A DNA stretch of 64,000 bases, from the NCBI GenBank assembly GCA_002110465.1, contig NEED01000023.1, positions 333,297 through 397,296 on the forward strand, given 5' to 3'. Source of the DNA: an unicellular cyanobacterium SU2 (GTDB lineage Bacteria > Cyanobacteriota > Cyanobacteriia > Cyanobacteriales > Microcystaceae). The notes beneath the pieces are model-generated. The model saw nothing but the letters and a program-made list of their open reading frames with translations. It did not search any database and had not been told where the DNA came from. Below are positions 26,130 to 34,632 of this stretch, piece after piece (within the stretch, counting starts at the first letter, position 1; every line of letters starts with the position of its first letter). Position numbers and translations under genes: made by a program.

Positions 26130-27185
26130 ATGTTTTTATCAAAACTTAGTTCTTTTATTCAACAAGAATGGAAATCGTTTAAGCGTCTCCAAAAAAGAGT
26201 GCAAGAACCCAAAGTTTCAGAGTATAAGTTATCTAAAAATCTTATTCAAGACATTTTAGCTCATAATTTTTCTATCTTACTAACTTTAGCCACAACCATC
26301 GCTACATTTGGCTTACTGTCTAATAGTACCGCAACCATTATTGGCGCAATGATTATTGCCCCCTTAATGACTCCTATTATTTGTTTTTCCTACGGTTTAA
26401 TTAATTTTAACCATCGTCTTCTTAGCTATTCTTTGGCACGATTAATTTTTGGAATTCTCCTGACTATTTTTATTGCTTGTATGGTTACTAAAATTATTGG
26501 TTTTAGACTTCCAGACTCAGAAATGTTGGCACGAACTAAACCCACTTTATTAGATTTAGGAGTGGCGATCGCCGCAGGGACAGCAGGAGCATTTGCTCAA
26601 GTCCGTCGTCGGGTTTCTGATACCATTCCTGGGGTAGCGATCGCTGTTGCTTTAGTTCCTCCTTTGTGTGTGGTAGGAATTGGCTTAGCGATGGAAAATT
26701 TTCATCTATCTACGGGGTCATTCATTCTGTTTTTGACCAATTTATTTGGGATTATTTTGGCGGCAGCTTTGGTTTTTCTTTTAAATTCCTATGGAAGCTG
26801 GAAAAAAGCCATTGGCGGCTTATTATTTTTATTAACTAGTTTGTTTATCATTTCCTTACCGCTTAATTTTTCTTTTCAAGAAATGATTGCCGAAAATCGC
26901 ATTCGTCATGCTGTTTATTTATATATTCGTCAGTCTGATAAACACTTGATTGAGTCGGTTAAAGTTCAACTTCAAAAAGAAAAAATTTTGGTAATTCTTG
27001 AAGTTATTGCACCGACTGGACAAGTTGATAGAGCCAATGTTAAACGTAGACTCAAAAAAGCTCAAAAATTCATTTCAGAACAAGTTCAAAAACCAATTCA
27101 TTTAAAGGTTCGAGTCTTGCCGATTGAGATTTTAGAATATGAAGTTGATGTTCCTCCTAATAGTGAACCTAATAGTGAAAATTAA
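26130..27185 (+). CDS. DUF389 family membrane protein
   Basis: Protein of 351 residues with about six transmembrane helices. The DUF389 core is clear: NFSILLTLATTIATFGLLSN, SATIIGAMIIAPLMTPI, LGVAIAAGTAGAFAQVRRR and PGVAIAVALVPPLCVVGIGL. The last 90 residues are a soluble domain (ENRIRHAVYLYIRQ to VRVLPIEILEYEVDV). The family is widespread in cyanobacteria without a proven function; a transporter or channel is suspected. A truncated homologue of the C-terminal domain lies inverted at 61582-62043. The gene is divergent from ndhC and convergent with a chimaeric TnpB remnant. Confidence 0.9.
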   Translation: MFLSKLSSFIQQEWKSFKRLQKRVQEPKVSEYKLSKNLIQDILAHNFSILLTLATTIATFGLLSNSTATIIGAMIIAPLMTPIICFSYGLINFNHRLLSYSLARLIFGILLTIFIACMVTKIIGFRLPDSEMLARTKPTLLDLGVAIAAGTAGAFAQVRRRVSDTIPGVAIAVALVPPLCVVGIGLAMENFHLSTGSFILFLTNLFGIILAAALVFLLNSYGSWKKAIGGLLFLLTSLFIISLPLNFSFQEMIAENRIRHAVYLYIRQSDKHLIESVKVQLQKEKILVILEVIAPTGQVDRANVKRRLKKAQKFISEQVQKPIHLKVRVLPIEILEYEVDVPPNSEPNSEN

Positions 27186-27863
27186 TGAGGGTAACTTAAG
27201 CATGACGAGTTCAACTTTGTTGATTAAATGTTCTGCCATTTCAATAGCGGTTGATATTAATGTTTGTTCTTGTTGTCCTTGGCTTCCTTCATCACTTAAA
27301 TTTGGATTGACTTTTTTAACGTCACTTTGCTTATAAACACACTCAAGATAAAAGCAGTTATTTCTAGGGACGATTCTAAACTCTTTAATAGATTTAAAGT
27401 CCAAGTTAGACGGCATTGGCAAGAGAAAATGGTCAAGTCCAAACCATGCCTTTACCTGCTTACCTAATGGGATTTTAAGCATTCCATCAACTAACTTGAT
27501 CCACCTAGCAGGACAGCTAACAACCGACATACCTCTTTTTTTACGGTATTTAGGTAATCTTGGCTTGTTAGCTAACCGTCCATTTTTCCAAAGTTTAGAA
27601 AACCTTTTGTAAGAAGTAAATGACTCAACAACATCATGACAAATTTGTTGAGCGAAAGCTGACCGCATCGCTTTAAAATGGGGGTTATTTTTAAGAATAG
27701 AATCAACTTCATATTTAGTGACGTAACGACGAGCTTTAAAAAACATCTGACGACAATAATAAATTGCACAATTAGCTAATTTATTAGCTTCTGAGCAGAT
27801 AAACTCAAGGATTGCTTTGATGTTATTATCGGGATGAATTAGATTTTGTTGGCATCCATACAT
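27132..27863 (-). pseudogene. IS200/IS605 OrfB (TnpB) N-terminal half fused to the end of a host gene
   Basis: About 190 residues from the ATG at 27863 (MYGCQQN) match the N-terminal helical and wedge part of TnpB: MRSAFAQQICHDVVESFTSY, KPRLPKYRKKRG and NCFYLECVYKQSDVKKVNPN. The next residue should enter the RuvC part, but at about 27300 the reading continues as LSDEGSQGQQEQ, which is the C-terminal part of the small protein encoded at 61370. The whole RuvC/zinc-finger half is therefore gone and the nuclease cannot work. The last codons run through the DUF389 gene end in reverse. No TnpA is nearby. Confidence 0.8.
27186..27308 (-). pseudogene. C-terminal remnant of the 65-residue protein found intact at 61370-61567
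   Basis: The reading NLSDEGSQGQQEQTLISTAI then EMAEHLINKVE matches the intact copy (NLSDEGSQGQQEQKLILTAI, EMAENLIKKVE). Only the last ~35 codons remain and they are joined in frame to TnpB. As at 61 kb it is convergent with a DUF389 gene. Confidence 0.8.
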
Positions 27864-28178
27864 AAGCTTACCTCTGTTCAAGTTTTCTTTTTACGACTTA
27901 AACTTTTAAAGATTTAATCTCATAAAATATACTCTCAAGTCAAGTATAGATAAAGCTGATGAGTGAAATTAATCTAATTACCGATGTAAAAAGTAGCAAC
28001 TTGTTTTCACTAAATTATCATAATCTTAGTCTAAAAGAGCCATGCTTTTCAAAAAAAATTTATAGTTTAGACCAAAAAAAAGACCCTGTTTATTAAGCAG
28101 GAGTCTCCAACAATATTTTAGGACACAATCTTATTCATTAGAAAAGAACACAAGTACAGCTTTAAAAAAAAGCTTAAA
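27864..28178. other. Intergenic region between TnpB remnant and DUF4079 gene
   Basis: AT-rich spacer. The only clear element is the minus-strand terminator at 28073-28106. The left end of the former insertion element should lie between 27864 and about 28000, but no inverted repeat or target duplication could be defined. Confidence 0.4.
28073..28106 (-). terminator. Terminator of the DUF4079 gene
   Basis: On the minus strand AGACTCCTG pairs with CAGGGTCT across a short loop (one bulge) and is followed by eight T residues. It lies 70-105 bases after the DUF4079 stop. Confidence 0.8.
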
Positions 28179-28664
28179 TTAAAGGGATAACCCTAACTGT
28201 AATCCGAAAATACCATGAGCAATGAGTAGAATGGCTACCACCCCCCCTAAATAAGCATGAAAGGTGCGATAGGCTTCTTTCTTTTCGCCACCAAAGCCAA
28301 TTAAGGGAGTAATAGCACTAATAGCCATTAACCCAATAACCCCTGTTCCTGTCCAAAAATGAGGACTTTCGAGAACAGGTTGCTGTTGCATGACTAAGGA
28401 TAAAACGCCACCAGTGTATCCCAAAGTAATAAAGAGGAATACCCAAGGGGCTAATTGACGGTGAGAAGCCCGACTTTTGGCTACTTCTTCTCCATCCTTA
28501 ACAAATCTACTGCGCCACCCCATATAAGCGGTAAAGCTACCCATCACCAAGACCACAATTCCCATCATCACGGGATGTCCCCAATGAACGATCACGTCAG
28601 GCATACCGAGGGAACGAAACCAAGCAGCCAGGGGTTCTAAAAGTTGAGCGAGTTTATCTCCCAT
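28179..28664 (-). CDS. DUF4079 family membrane protein (cytochrome b561-like layout)
   Basis: Protein of 161 residues with four predicted transmembrane helices. Histidines lie near helix ends (VIVHWGHPVMMG, ASHRQLAPW, ESPHFWTG, YRTFHAYLGG, IAHGIFG), the layout of a heme-binding four-helix protein related to cytochrome b561/DUF4079. The start MGDKLAQLLEPLAAWF is a family-like amphipathic helix. It is conserved in cyanobacteria and plants. A role in membrane electron transfer is plausible, but heme binding is inferred only from the histidine pattern. A strong terminator follows. Confidence 0.8.
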   Translation of the reverse strand: MGDKLAQLLEPLAAWFRSLGMPDVIVHWGHPVMMGIVVLVMGSFTAYMGWRSRFVKDGEEVAKSRASHRQLAPWVFLFITLGYTGGVLSLVMQQQPVLESPHFWTGTGVIGLMAISAITPLIGFGGEKKEAYRTFHAYLGGVVAILLIAHGIFGLQLGLSL

Positions 28665-28804
28665 AGGTCTAATTACCTTTTATAATTTTTTAACAGCAAA
28701 TATTATTATCATTTTATAGTTGAATTGCTTCCTTAAACCATTTTCAAAGGGAACCCAAGGGGCTAATCTGAAAAAGAGTCAATATATGTTGAAGGTTCTT
28801 CACT

Positions 28805-30247
28805 ATGCCCTTTTCCGTTAACCCGATTAAATTTGGCACCGATGGCTGGCGTGGTGTCATTGCTGCCGAGTTTACTTTTGAACGAGTTGCTTTGTTAGCC
28901 CCCCTCGCGGCAAAAATCTTAGCTGATGATTATGGAACCCCCCAAAGAACAGGAAAAGTTATTGTAGGATATGATCGGCGGTTTTTGGCCGAAGAATTTG
29001 CTCAAGTTGCTGCTGAAGCCATGCAAGAAGCAGGGTTTGATGTCGTATTGTCTCAATCGTATGCTCCTACACCCGCTTTTAGTTGGGCAGCTAAACAACA
29101 AAATGCGTTAGGGGCGATCGTCTTAACGGCGAGTCACAACCCGGCTAAATATTTAGGATTAAAGGTCAAAGGGGCATTTGGTGGGTCAGTATCCCCAGAA
29201 ATTACCCAAAAAATTGAAGCTTTATTGCCTAATCCTCCCGTTTTTGATGCTCAACCAGGAACTTTAACCCACTTTGATCCTTGGGAAAGTTACTGTCACG
29301 GGTTGCAACAAAAAGTCAATATTGAAGCCATTCGTGAGGCAATTACATCAGGTAAATTAAGGGTATTTGCAGATGTCATGCACGGGGCTGCTGCTACAGG
29401 GTTAGAACGCTTATTAGGCTGTCCCATAGAAGAAATTAACAGCGATCGCGATCCCTTATTTGAAGGGGGTGCGCCTGAACCTTTACCCCGTTATTTAGCC
29501 AAGTTATTTGATGCTATCAAAACGGCAACCCGTCAGGGAGACAATGGATTAAGAGTTGGCTTAGTTTTTGATGGAGATAGCGATCGCATTGCAGCAGTAG
29601 ATGGACAAGGAAATTTCCTAAGTTCTCAAGTTTTAATTCCTATTTTGATTGATCATTTAGCCAAGCGTAAGGGATTTACCGGGGAAATTATTAAAACGGT
29701 AAGTGGTTCCGATTTAATTCCCCGTTTAGCCGAAATTTACAACCTTTCAGTTTATGAAACTCCTATTGGTTATAAATATATTGCAGATCGAATGTTAACA
29801 TCAGATACCCTCATTGGGGGGGAAGAATCTGGAGGCATTGGTTATGGAACCCATATTCCTGAACGGGATGCTTTATTATCCGCTTTGTATGTTTTAGAAG
29901 CGGTGGTAGAAAGTGGGGAAGATTTAGGTCAATATTACGCCCGTTTACAGAATAAAACGGATTTCCACAATGCTTATGATCGCATTGATTTACCCTTAGC
30001 TAATATGGAAGTTCGAGCTAAATTGGTTGAACGATTACAACAAGAACCATTAACCGAAATTGCTGGACAAAAAGTATTAGATTGTTCGACTAAAGATGGT
30101 TATAAACATCGCTTAGCTGATGGGAGTTGGTTATTAATTCGTTTTAGTGGTACTGAACCAGTATTGCGGTTATACTGTGAATCTTTAACTAATAAACAAG
30201 TCCATCAAACCTTAAATTGGGCTAAAGAGTGGGCAAGTTCAGTTTAA
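28805..30247 (+). CDS. Phosphoglucomutase/phosphomannomutase family protein (alpha-D-phosphohexomutase)
   Basis: Protein of 480 residues that interconverts hexose 1- and 6-phosphates in glycogen and cell-envelope sugar metabolism. All four signature loops are present: the start FGTDGWRGVIAAEFT, the phosphoserine loop TASHNPAKYLG (S110), the metal loop DGDSDR (D256-D260), the sugar-binding GEESGG and the phosphate-binding FSGTEPVLRLY. Length fits. Whether glucose or mannose phosphate is preferred cannot be told. Confidence 0.92.
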   Translation: MPFSVNPIKFGTDGWRGVIAAEFTFERVALLAPLAAKILADDYGTPQRTGKVIVGYDRRFLAEEFAQVAAEAMQEAGFDVVLSQSYAPTPAFSWAAKQQNALGAIVLTASHNPAKYLGLKVKGAFGGSVSPEITQKIEALLPNPPVFDAQPGTLTHFDPWESYCHGLQQKVNIEAIREAITSGKLRVFADVMHGAAATGLERLLGCPIEEINSDRDPLFEGGAPEPLPRYLAKLFDAIKTATRQGDNGLRVGLVFDGDSDRIAAVDGQGNFLSSQVLIPILIDHLAKRKGFTGEIIKTVSGSDLIPRLAEIYNLSVYETPIGYKYIADRMLTSDTLIGGEESGGIGYGTHIPERDALLSALYVLEAVVESGEDLGQYYARLQNKTDFHNAYDRIDLPLANMEVRAKLVERLQQEPLTEIAGQKVLDCSTKDGYKHRLADGSWLLIRFSGTEPVLRLYCESLTNKQVHQTLNWAKEWASSV

Positions 30248-30394
30248 GATTATCCTGAACCGAATTTAAAATCAAGGCAACGTCAAGCACCTTTGAGCTG
30301 TTTTTTGCTTGTCAAAATAGGCAAAAGATTAATTGAGTGATTTTCTCTTGATTGGTTCTGAAAGCGTCCTGCTAACAAATTTTTTTGGGTATTG

Positions 30395-30432
30395 GTTGAC
30401 CGAATAAATCTAAAATCTCGGTCAACTTTTTT
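30395..30432 (+). terminator. Rho-independent terminator downstream of the phosphohexomutase gene
   Basis: A perfect nine-base stem (GTTGACCGA / TCGGTCAAC) with a 14-base loop is followed by six T residues. It lies about 150 bases after the stop. Nothing else was recognised between 30248 and 30544. Confidence 0.85.
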
Positions 30433-30544
30433 GACCTAATAACTAAAAATAATAGCAATGATAATTAATCCTTAATCTTGCAAATTCTAAGGAGTAAGTT
30501 CAAGAACAGAATCAGTTAAATCAACAGATTCAAAACTATTGAGA

Positions 30545-30829
30545 TCATGAGATTGCTTGAGTTATTAACGCTTCTGTACTGCCCATCATCACTTGTGGTT
30601 GACTCCACATAATTGTCCAGGTATCCCCAGACCCCAATATTTCTAGATCATTATCAATACCTGGTTTTCCTAAAGCATCAATTATTAATCTTGCTAGAAT
30701 ACATTGGCTAGGGACTTGATTAATAACCACGGTAGTTAAAATTTTATCAGTTCCATCAATAGGCTCATGGTGGATTGATTCAAGGTGCATAGAGTTTATT
30801 GAAATTAAGGAAACTTCACTAATCATCAT
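30545..30829 (-). CDS. Hypothetical protein of 94 residues
   Basis: The frame reads MMISEVSLISINSMHLESIH... and ends WSQPQVMMGSTEALITQAIS. Composition and the alternation of hydrophobic and polar residues look protein-like, with no membrane helix or signal peptide. Only a weak ribosome binding site precedes the ATG. I do not recognise a family. The gene is isolated between the phosphohexomutase and the secreted-protein pair. It may be real, but the support is modest. Confidence 0.45.
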   Translation of the reverse strand: MMISEVSLISINSMHLESIHHEPIDGTDKILTTVVINQVPSQCILARLIIDALGKPGIDNDLEILGSGDTWTIMWSQPQVMMGSTEALITQAIS

Positions 30830-30856
30830 CTCTATTGTAGTGGGTTTTGTGTTAGC

Positions 30857-30952
30857 AATTGGGGAAGAAATTGTTAAGTTATTTTTTTCTAATTTCCCTG
30901 CTTAATGGAAATAATAAAAGTGCGCCATCAGTATAATGTTAATGTACCTTAA
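30857..30952 (+). repeat. Dispersed repeat, copy 1 (upstream of the secreted-protein pair)
   Basis: The string GAAATTGTTAAGTTATTTTT ... AATTTCCCT ... AATAAAAGTGCG is repeated with changes at 32697-32792. The hairpin at its end is decayed here. The rest of the 30830-31130 spacer is AT-rich without other features. Confidence 0.6.
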
Positions 30953-31130
30953 AAAAGAAAGGGAGACATAAAGGAACTCTTGAAATGCCAATTGATTCTA
31001 ACTAATATTGATGAACTTCATGAAGCTTATCTAAAATCTAATCAATCTTCCTCATAACCTTAATTATGTGAGATAATAATTTTGTATTGACTAAAATTCT
31101 AGAGAGTTAACTATTAACGAACACTAAAAT

Positions 31131-31970
31131 ATGGCTAAAATTAATAAAAAACTAGATAAAAATGGAATTTCCTTAAGTCTTGCTAGTTTATTAATGGTGA
31201 GTCAAAGCCTACTTTTCCCCTCCGCTTCATTGGCTAAAGTCGTTACTCGCGCACACGGACGTTGTTTATTGACTACCAATAATACTAGAGTTTTTGATGG
31301 CTATTGTGTCATCAAACATAAACAAGAACAAGGGGATGAAACAGTGGTCGTCAAACTTGAAAATGATTCAAAATACAGATTTTCAGGGCCAGGTTTACAA
31401 GCATTACAAGTAGAAGCTTGGGATGGAATTCATAATGTTAGCTATAAAGGAGAATCTGATCGAGAACTATTTGTTTGGGATGTAGATGGAGACAAACATC
31501 GTCTTTCGGTTAAAGCAGATACTCAACATGATCCTAATATTTCCCATGACGACTCAACAGATGATGCTTTAGGCGTTGCAGTTGGTGCGGCTGTTGGGGC
31601 ATTAATAGGAGGGTTGTTATCTGGGGGAAGTTCTTCTAATAATAGTAATTTTTCTAGTAATAATAATGTTTCAAGTAATCCGTATACTACTCAAGAATAT
31701 GATGCAGTCACTAATTTTAAATGTTCTTTAGACAAGCCAACTCATGATAAATCTTGTCCTGGTGGAATTAATCGAGGAAATTCAGGTTCTGCATCAATTC
31801 GAGTTATGTTTCCTAATAGAAAAGAAAGGGTATATAACTTTGAAAAAGGTAATGTTACCTCTCCTAATGGTGGTGATTTGACTTGGGGTAAAGACGGAGA
31901 TGATTGGTATATTGGAGTAGATAATAGGGAGGTTATTATTATTCCTGACGCTGCTGTATATGGAGGTTAA
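31131..31970 (+). CDS. Secreted protein with glycine zipper, function unknown
   Basis: Protein of 279 residues with a long signal peptide (positive KINKKLDK, hydrophobic ISLSLASLLMVSQSLLFPSA, cleavage after a SLA/K site). The mature part is a beta-rich domain with four cysteines, then a glycine zipper DALGVAVGAAVGALIGGLLSGG, a Ser/Asn linker and a C-terminal beta-rich domain. The zipper suggests membrane insertion or oligomerisation at the outer membrane or periplasm. No named family was recognised. The next gene is also secreted; both lie between two copies of a dispersed repeat. Confidence 0.7.
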   Translation: MAKINKKLDKNGISLSLASLLMVSQSLLFPSASLAKVVTRAHGRCLLTTNNTRVFDGYCVIKHKQEQGDETVVVKLENDSKYRFSGPGLQALQVEAWDGIHNVSYKGESDRELFVWDVDGDKHRLSVKADTQHDPNISHDDSTDDALGVAVGAAVGALIGGLLSGGSSSNNSNFSSNNNVSSNPYTTQEYDAVTNFKCSLDKPTHDKSCPGGINRGNSGSASIRVMFPNRKERVYNFEKGNVTSPNGGDLTWGKDGDDWYIGVDNREVIIIPDAAVYGG

Positions 31971-32110
31971 TTTACTGTGAAGCCTTCAAGGAAGAAGCCA
32001 TAACACAATTTCTTTGTCTCAAAACGTTATAGACAGCCTTGGTTTTTATAGTATCAGGTTTGAACCTGTGTACTTGAATGTTAACGACACTTATTATTTG
32101 AGTAAAAATC

Positions 32111-32674
32111 ATGATTAATCTATCTAAGAATATTCAATTAGTATTGAAAATTAGTTCTTATAGTTTAACGACCTTAGCTTTTGTAGGTAGTTCTGTTACT
32201 GCGATTCCTGTTCCCAATGCTAATATAAGTTTTGCTGGCGCAGGGGGAGATTTTTCCTCACGAACAGCTACCTTTACTGTCCCTGATGTAACGACTGTAA
32301 CCCCTGTGGAAAATGGGTTAAGACTCTACGAAGTTCATCTAGCAAAAATGATAGAAGTTTCAGAAAATTTCTGTAAAGATCGAGATGATGATTATATTAT
32401 CAATTGGAATTACGAAGCTAATCAAGGAAAAATATTTATGGGTGAATTTTCTTTATCTTGTGAATTTGCCCGTGAAACATTACAAAATTTTGGAACATCA
32501 GGGACAGAAACAGTAATCATTTCTCATCGAGGAAACCCTGTATCAGAAACCATTTCTACTTTAGATATTAATCAAAAAAACGCCCCCGAATTTATAAACT
32601 TAGTCCATTCTTCTATGAAACCATCCTGTATTGATATGACTCCAAAAATTTGCCCAGGCGATCGCTTAGAATAA
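32111..32674 (+). CDS. Secreted protein of 187 residues, function unknown
   Basis: A signal-peptide-like start (SKNIQLVLKISSYSLTTLAF, then VGSSVTA) leads to a mature part of about 155 residues with cysteines in NFCKDRDDD, LSCEFA and SCIDMTPKICPGDRLE that could pair in the periplasm. There is no recognised domain. It lies 140 bases after another secreted protein in the same direction. The stop is followed by the second copy of a dispersed repeat. Confidence 0.65.
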   Translation: MINLSKNIQLVLKISSYSLTTLAFVGSSVTAIPVPNANISFAGAGGDFSSRTATFTVPDVTTVTPVENGLRLYEVHLAKMIEVSENFCKDRDDDYIINWNYEANQGKIFMGEFSLSCEFARETLQNFGTSGTETVIISHRGNPVSETISTLDINQKNAPEFINLVHSSMKPSCIDMTPKICPGDRLE

Positions 32675-32696
32675 TTCAGTCACTTATAATAGTAGA

Positions 32697-32792
32697 ATGA
32701 AATTGTTGAGTTATTTTTTCCTGATTTCCCTAATCAATTGGGATTATAAACCCACAATAAAAGTGCGTTATGTAAGAACTAACGCACCTTCA
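32697..32792 (+). repeat. Dispersed repeat, copy 2, with GTGCGTT/AACGCAC hairpin
   Basis: Similar to 30857-30952 (GAAATTGTTGAGTTATTTTT ... ATTTCCCTAATCAATT ... ACAATAAAAGTGCG). It ends in a perfect seven-base stem with an 11-base loop. It may act as terminator of the secreted-protein gene, although a T run is missing. Confidence 0.6.
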
Positions 32793-32820
32793 ACACAACA
32801 TGAATACAAAATCAACAGTT

Positions 32821-32841
32821 AACTATCAACTATTAACTATT
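32821..32841. repeat. AACTATT heptad array at the argD stop
   Basis: Three units (AACTATC, AACTATT, AACTATT), the reverse complement of the AATAGTT family seen elsewhere. The argD stop codon overlaps its edge. Confidence 0.8.
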
Positions 32842-34093
32842 AACTCATTTTTTCTAAGACCTTTTCTAGGATTTCTGCGGCTTGTTCCACTTCCGCTTCA
32901 GAAACAATTAAAGGAGGAACAAAGCGTAATACTTTGGGTCCTGCGGGGGCTAATAATAAGCCTTCTTCCATTGCTGCTTTAACAATATCTAGAGAAGTTA
33001 ATTCAATGTCTTGTTGTAACTCAATTCCATTGATTAATCCCCATCCCCGAACCTCTGTAAATAGGGTAGGATATTTTTGAGCGATCGCCCGTAAACGAGT
33101 TCTTAGCTGTTCTCCTCTAGCTTGAACATTTTGTAAGATATTCTCTTTTTCAATGGTTTCTAATACCGTTAAAGCTGCGGCGGTAACAAAAGGGTTCCCC
33201 CCAAAGGTACTTGCATGGGTTCCAGGGGATAATACATCACAGAACCTTTTACACATCATCGCCCCGATCGGAATTCCCCCAGCTAGTCCTTTCGCGCTGG
33301 TGAAGATATCGGGTTCAACGCCTAAATGTTCGTAACCCCAGAGTTTACCCGAACGACCGACCCCAACTTGGACTTCATCAAAGACCAAAAGGATATCATT
33401 TTCATCACAAATTTTCCGTAACCGCAAGAAATATTCTAAATCTCCCGGACGAACTCCTCCTTCTCCTTGAAGCGGTTCCAACATAATCGCAGCGACCCGA
33501 CTGTTTCCTTCATCTAAGTCCGCGATCGCATTTTCTACGGCTCTGATATCATTATAGGGAACGTAGACGAACCCAGGCATTAGGGGTTCAAAGTCTTTTT
33601 GATATTTAGGCTGTCCGGTGGCGGTAATGGTGGCTAGGGTGCGTCCGTGGAAACTCGCCTTAGCGGTTAAAATTACAGGTTGTTCGAGGAAGTCTAGCAC
33701 CGTATGAGCATATTTGCGTACCAGTTTAATGGCTGCTTCATTAGCTTCTGCGCCAGAATTACAGAAAAACACACTATCAGCACAAGAATGCTGTACAATC
33801 CATTTAGCTAAGGCTCCCTGTTCAGGAATATAGTAAAAATTGGAGACGTGGTGTAATTTTTGAATTTGTTGTGTCACCGTTTCCATTAAAGCTGGATGGG
33901 CATGGCCGAGGGTACAGGTGGCAATTCCAGCAACAAAATCTAAATATTCTCGTCCTTCGGTATCCCAGAGACGACACCCTTGGCCTTTTTCAATGGCAAT
34001 GGGGAAACGTCCATAGGTGTGCATGACATAGGTATCGAACTCATTATAATCAAACGCCTGGGTTGGGGTGTCAACAAGGGTGGAGTGGCTCAC
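32840..34093 (-). CDS. argD: Acetylornithine aminotransferase
   Basis: PLP-dependent class III aminotransferase of 417 residues, in the arginine pathway (N-acetylglutamate semialdehyde to N-acetylornithine with glutamate). Family blocks are SGAEANEAAIKLVRKYAH near the PLP phosphate, FDEVQVGVGRSGKLWGYEH, the Schiff-base lysine in TSAKGLAGGIPIGAMM, and TFGGNPFVTAAALTVLE. Length and start are as in other cyanobacteria. Lysine-pathway succinyl-DAP transamination is a common side activity. The stop codon (complement of 32840-32842) overlaps a heptad array. Confidence 0.93.
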   Translation of the reverse strand: MSHSTLVDTPTQAFDYNEFDTYVMHTYGRFPIAIEKGQGCRLWDTEGREYLDFVAGIATCTLGHAHPALMETVTQQIQKLHHVSNFYYIPEQGALAKWIVQHSCADSVFFCNSGAEANEAAIKLVRKYAHTVLDFLEQPVILTAKASFHGRTLATITATGQPKYQKDFEPLMPGFVYVPYNDIRAVENAIADLDEGNSRVAAIMLEPLQGEGGVRPGDLEYFLRLRKICDENDILLVFDEVQVGVGRSGKLWGYEHLGVEPDIFTSAKGLAGGIPIGAMMCKRFCDVLSPGTHASTFGGNPFVTAAALTVLETIEKENILQNVQARGEQLRTRLRAIAQKYPTLFTEVRGWGLINGIELQQDIELTSLDIVKAAMEEGLLLAPAGPKVLRFVPPLIVSEAEVEQAAEILEKVLEKMS

Positions 34094-34147
34094 AATTCGC
34101 TCCTAAGTAAAGTCACGTTAAGCTCTATTTGTCATTGTAAGTCAGAG

Positions 34148-34336
34148 TTAGGGATAGGGTTGATGTTTGTTTAGATTTTCCCTAGATTTGAGCCTGAGAA
34201 TAGAAAAAAAGGAAAATAATTCACAGATAATAATAACTTGATTAACGATAGCAGATTGTTTTTCTATATTATTAGACAAGGTTGATCGATCAATTCCTTT
34301 AGCAAATTCTAATATTCGACATTTATCTCTGTTCAT
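34148..34336 (-). pseudogene. HepT-like (HEPN) toxin remnant
   Basis: The reading MNRDKCRILEFAKGIDRSTL then IEKQSAIVNQVIIICEL matches the N-terminal half of HEPN-domain toxins, whose catalytic RxxxxH motif lies further on. Here the frame turns into unrelated sequence (FSFFSILRLKS) and stops at 62 codons, so the RNase site is lost. It overlaps the MNT remnant by 14 bases, as in intact MNT/HEPN operons. Confidence 0.65.
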
Positions 34337-34547
34337 AAATTATTTGTACTGTGCCTAAAATCTCATTGCGTCTAATCCAATTTTCACTATTTTTAACAGA
34401 ATATTGTAAGGCAATATCTACTGATATGCTTACCTTTTTTTTAAGTTCATATTTGATTTTAGCAATAGTTAACAAACCCTGCCTAGTATGGGGAGCAAAC
34501 TGAATCAAAATATCAATATCACTATTCCCATGGAAATTATCTCTCAA
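34323..34547 (-). pseudogene. MntA-like nucleotidyltransferase antitoxin, N-terminally truncated
   Basis: The 74-residue frame starts at a TTG and reads RDNFHGNSDIDILIQFAPH, the second acidic motif (DxD) of minimal nucleotidyltransferases, and continues to the normal end. The preceding GSRARG motif, which binds the nucleotide, is missing and is replaced by AT-rich DNA. With the adjacent HepT remnant it is a dead MNT/HEPN toxin-antitoxin module. Confidence 0.65.
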
Positions 34548-34590
34548 TTTAGCATATATTAATTTTTATTTTTTTGTACTCACTTTAATC

Positions 34591-34616
34591 TCATAATATA
34601 ATATACTATATTATGA
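34591..34616. promoter_or_regulatory. AT-rich inverted repeat upstream of tsaB
   Basis: CATAATATA and TATATTATG form nine-base arms around six bases, 15-20 bases before the tsaB start. It contains TATAAT-like boxes on both strands and is a plausible promoter or operator. Confidence 0.4.
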
Positions 34617-34632
34617 TAATTTTTAACGCTCA

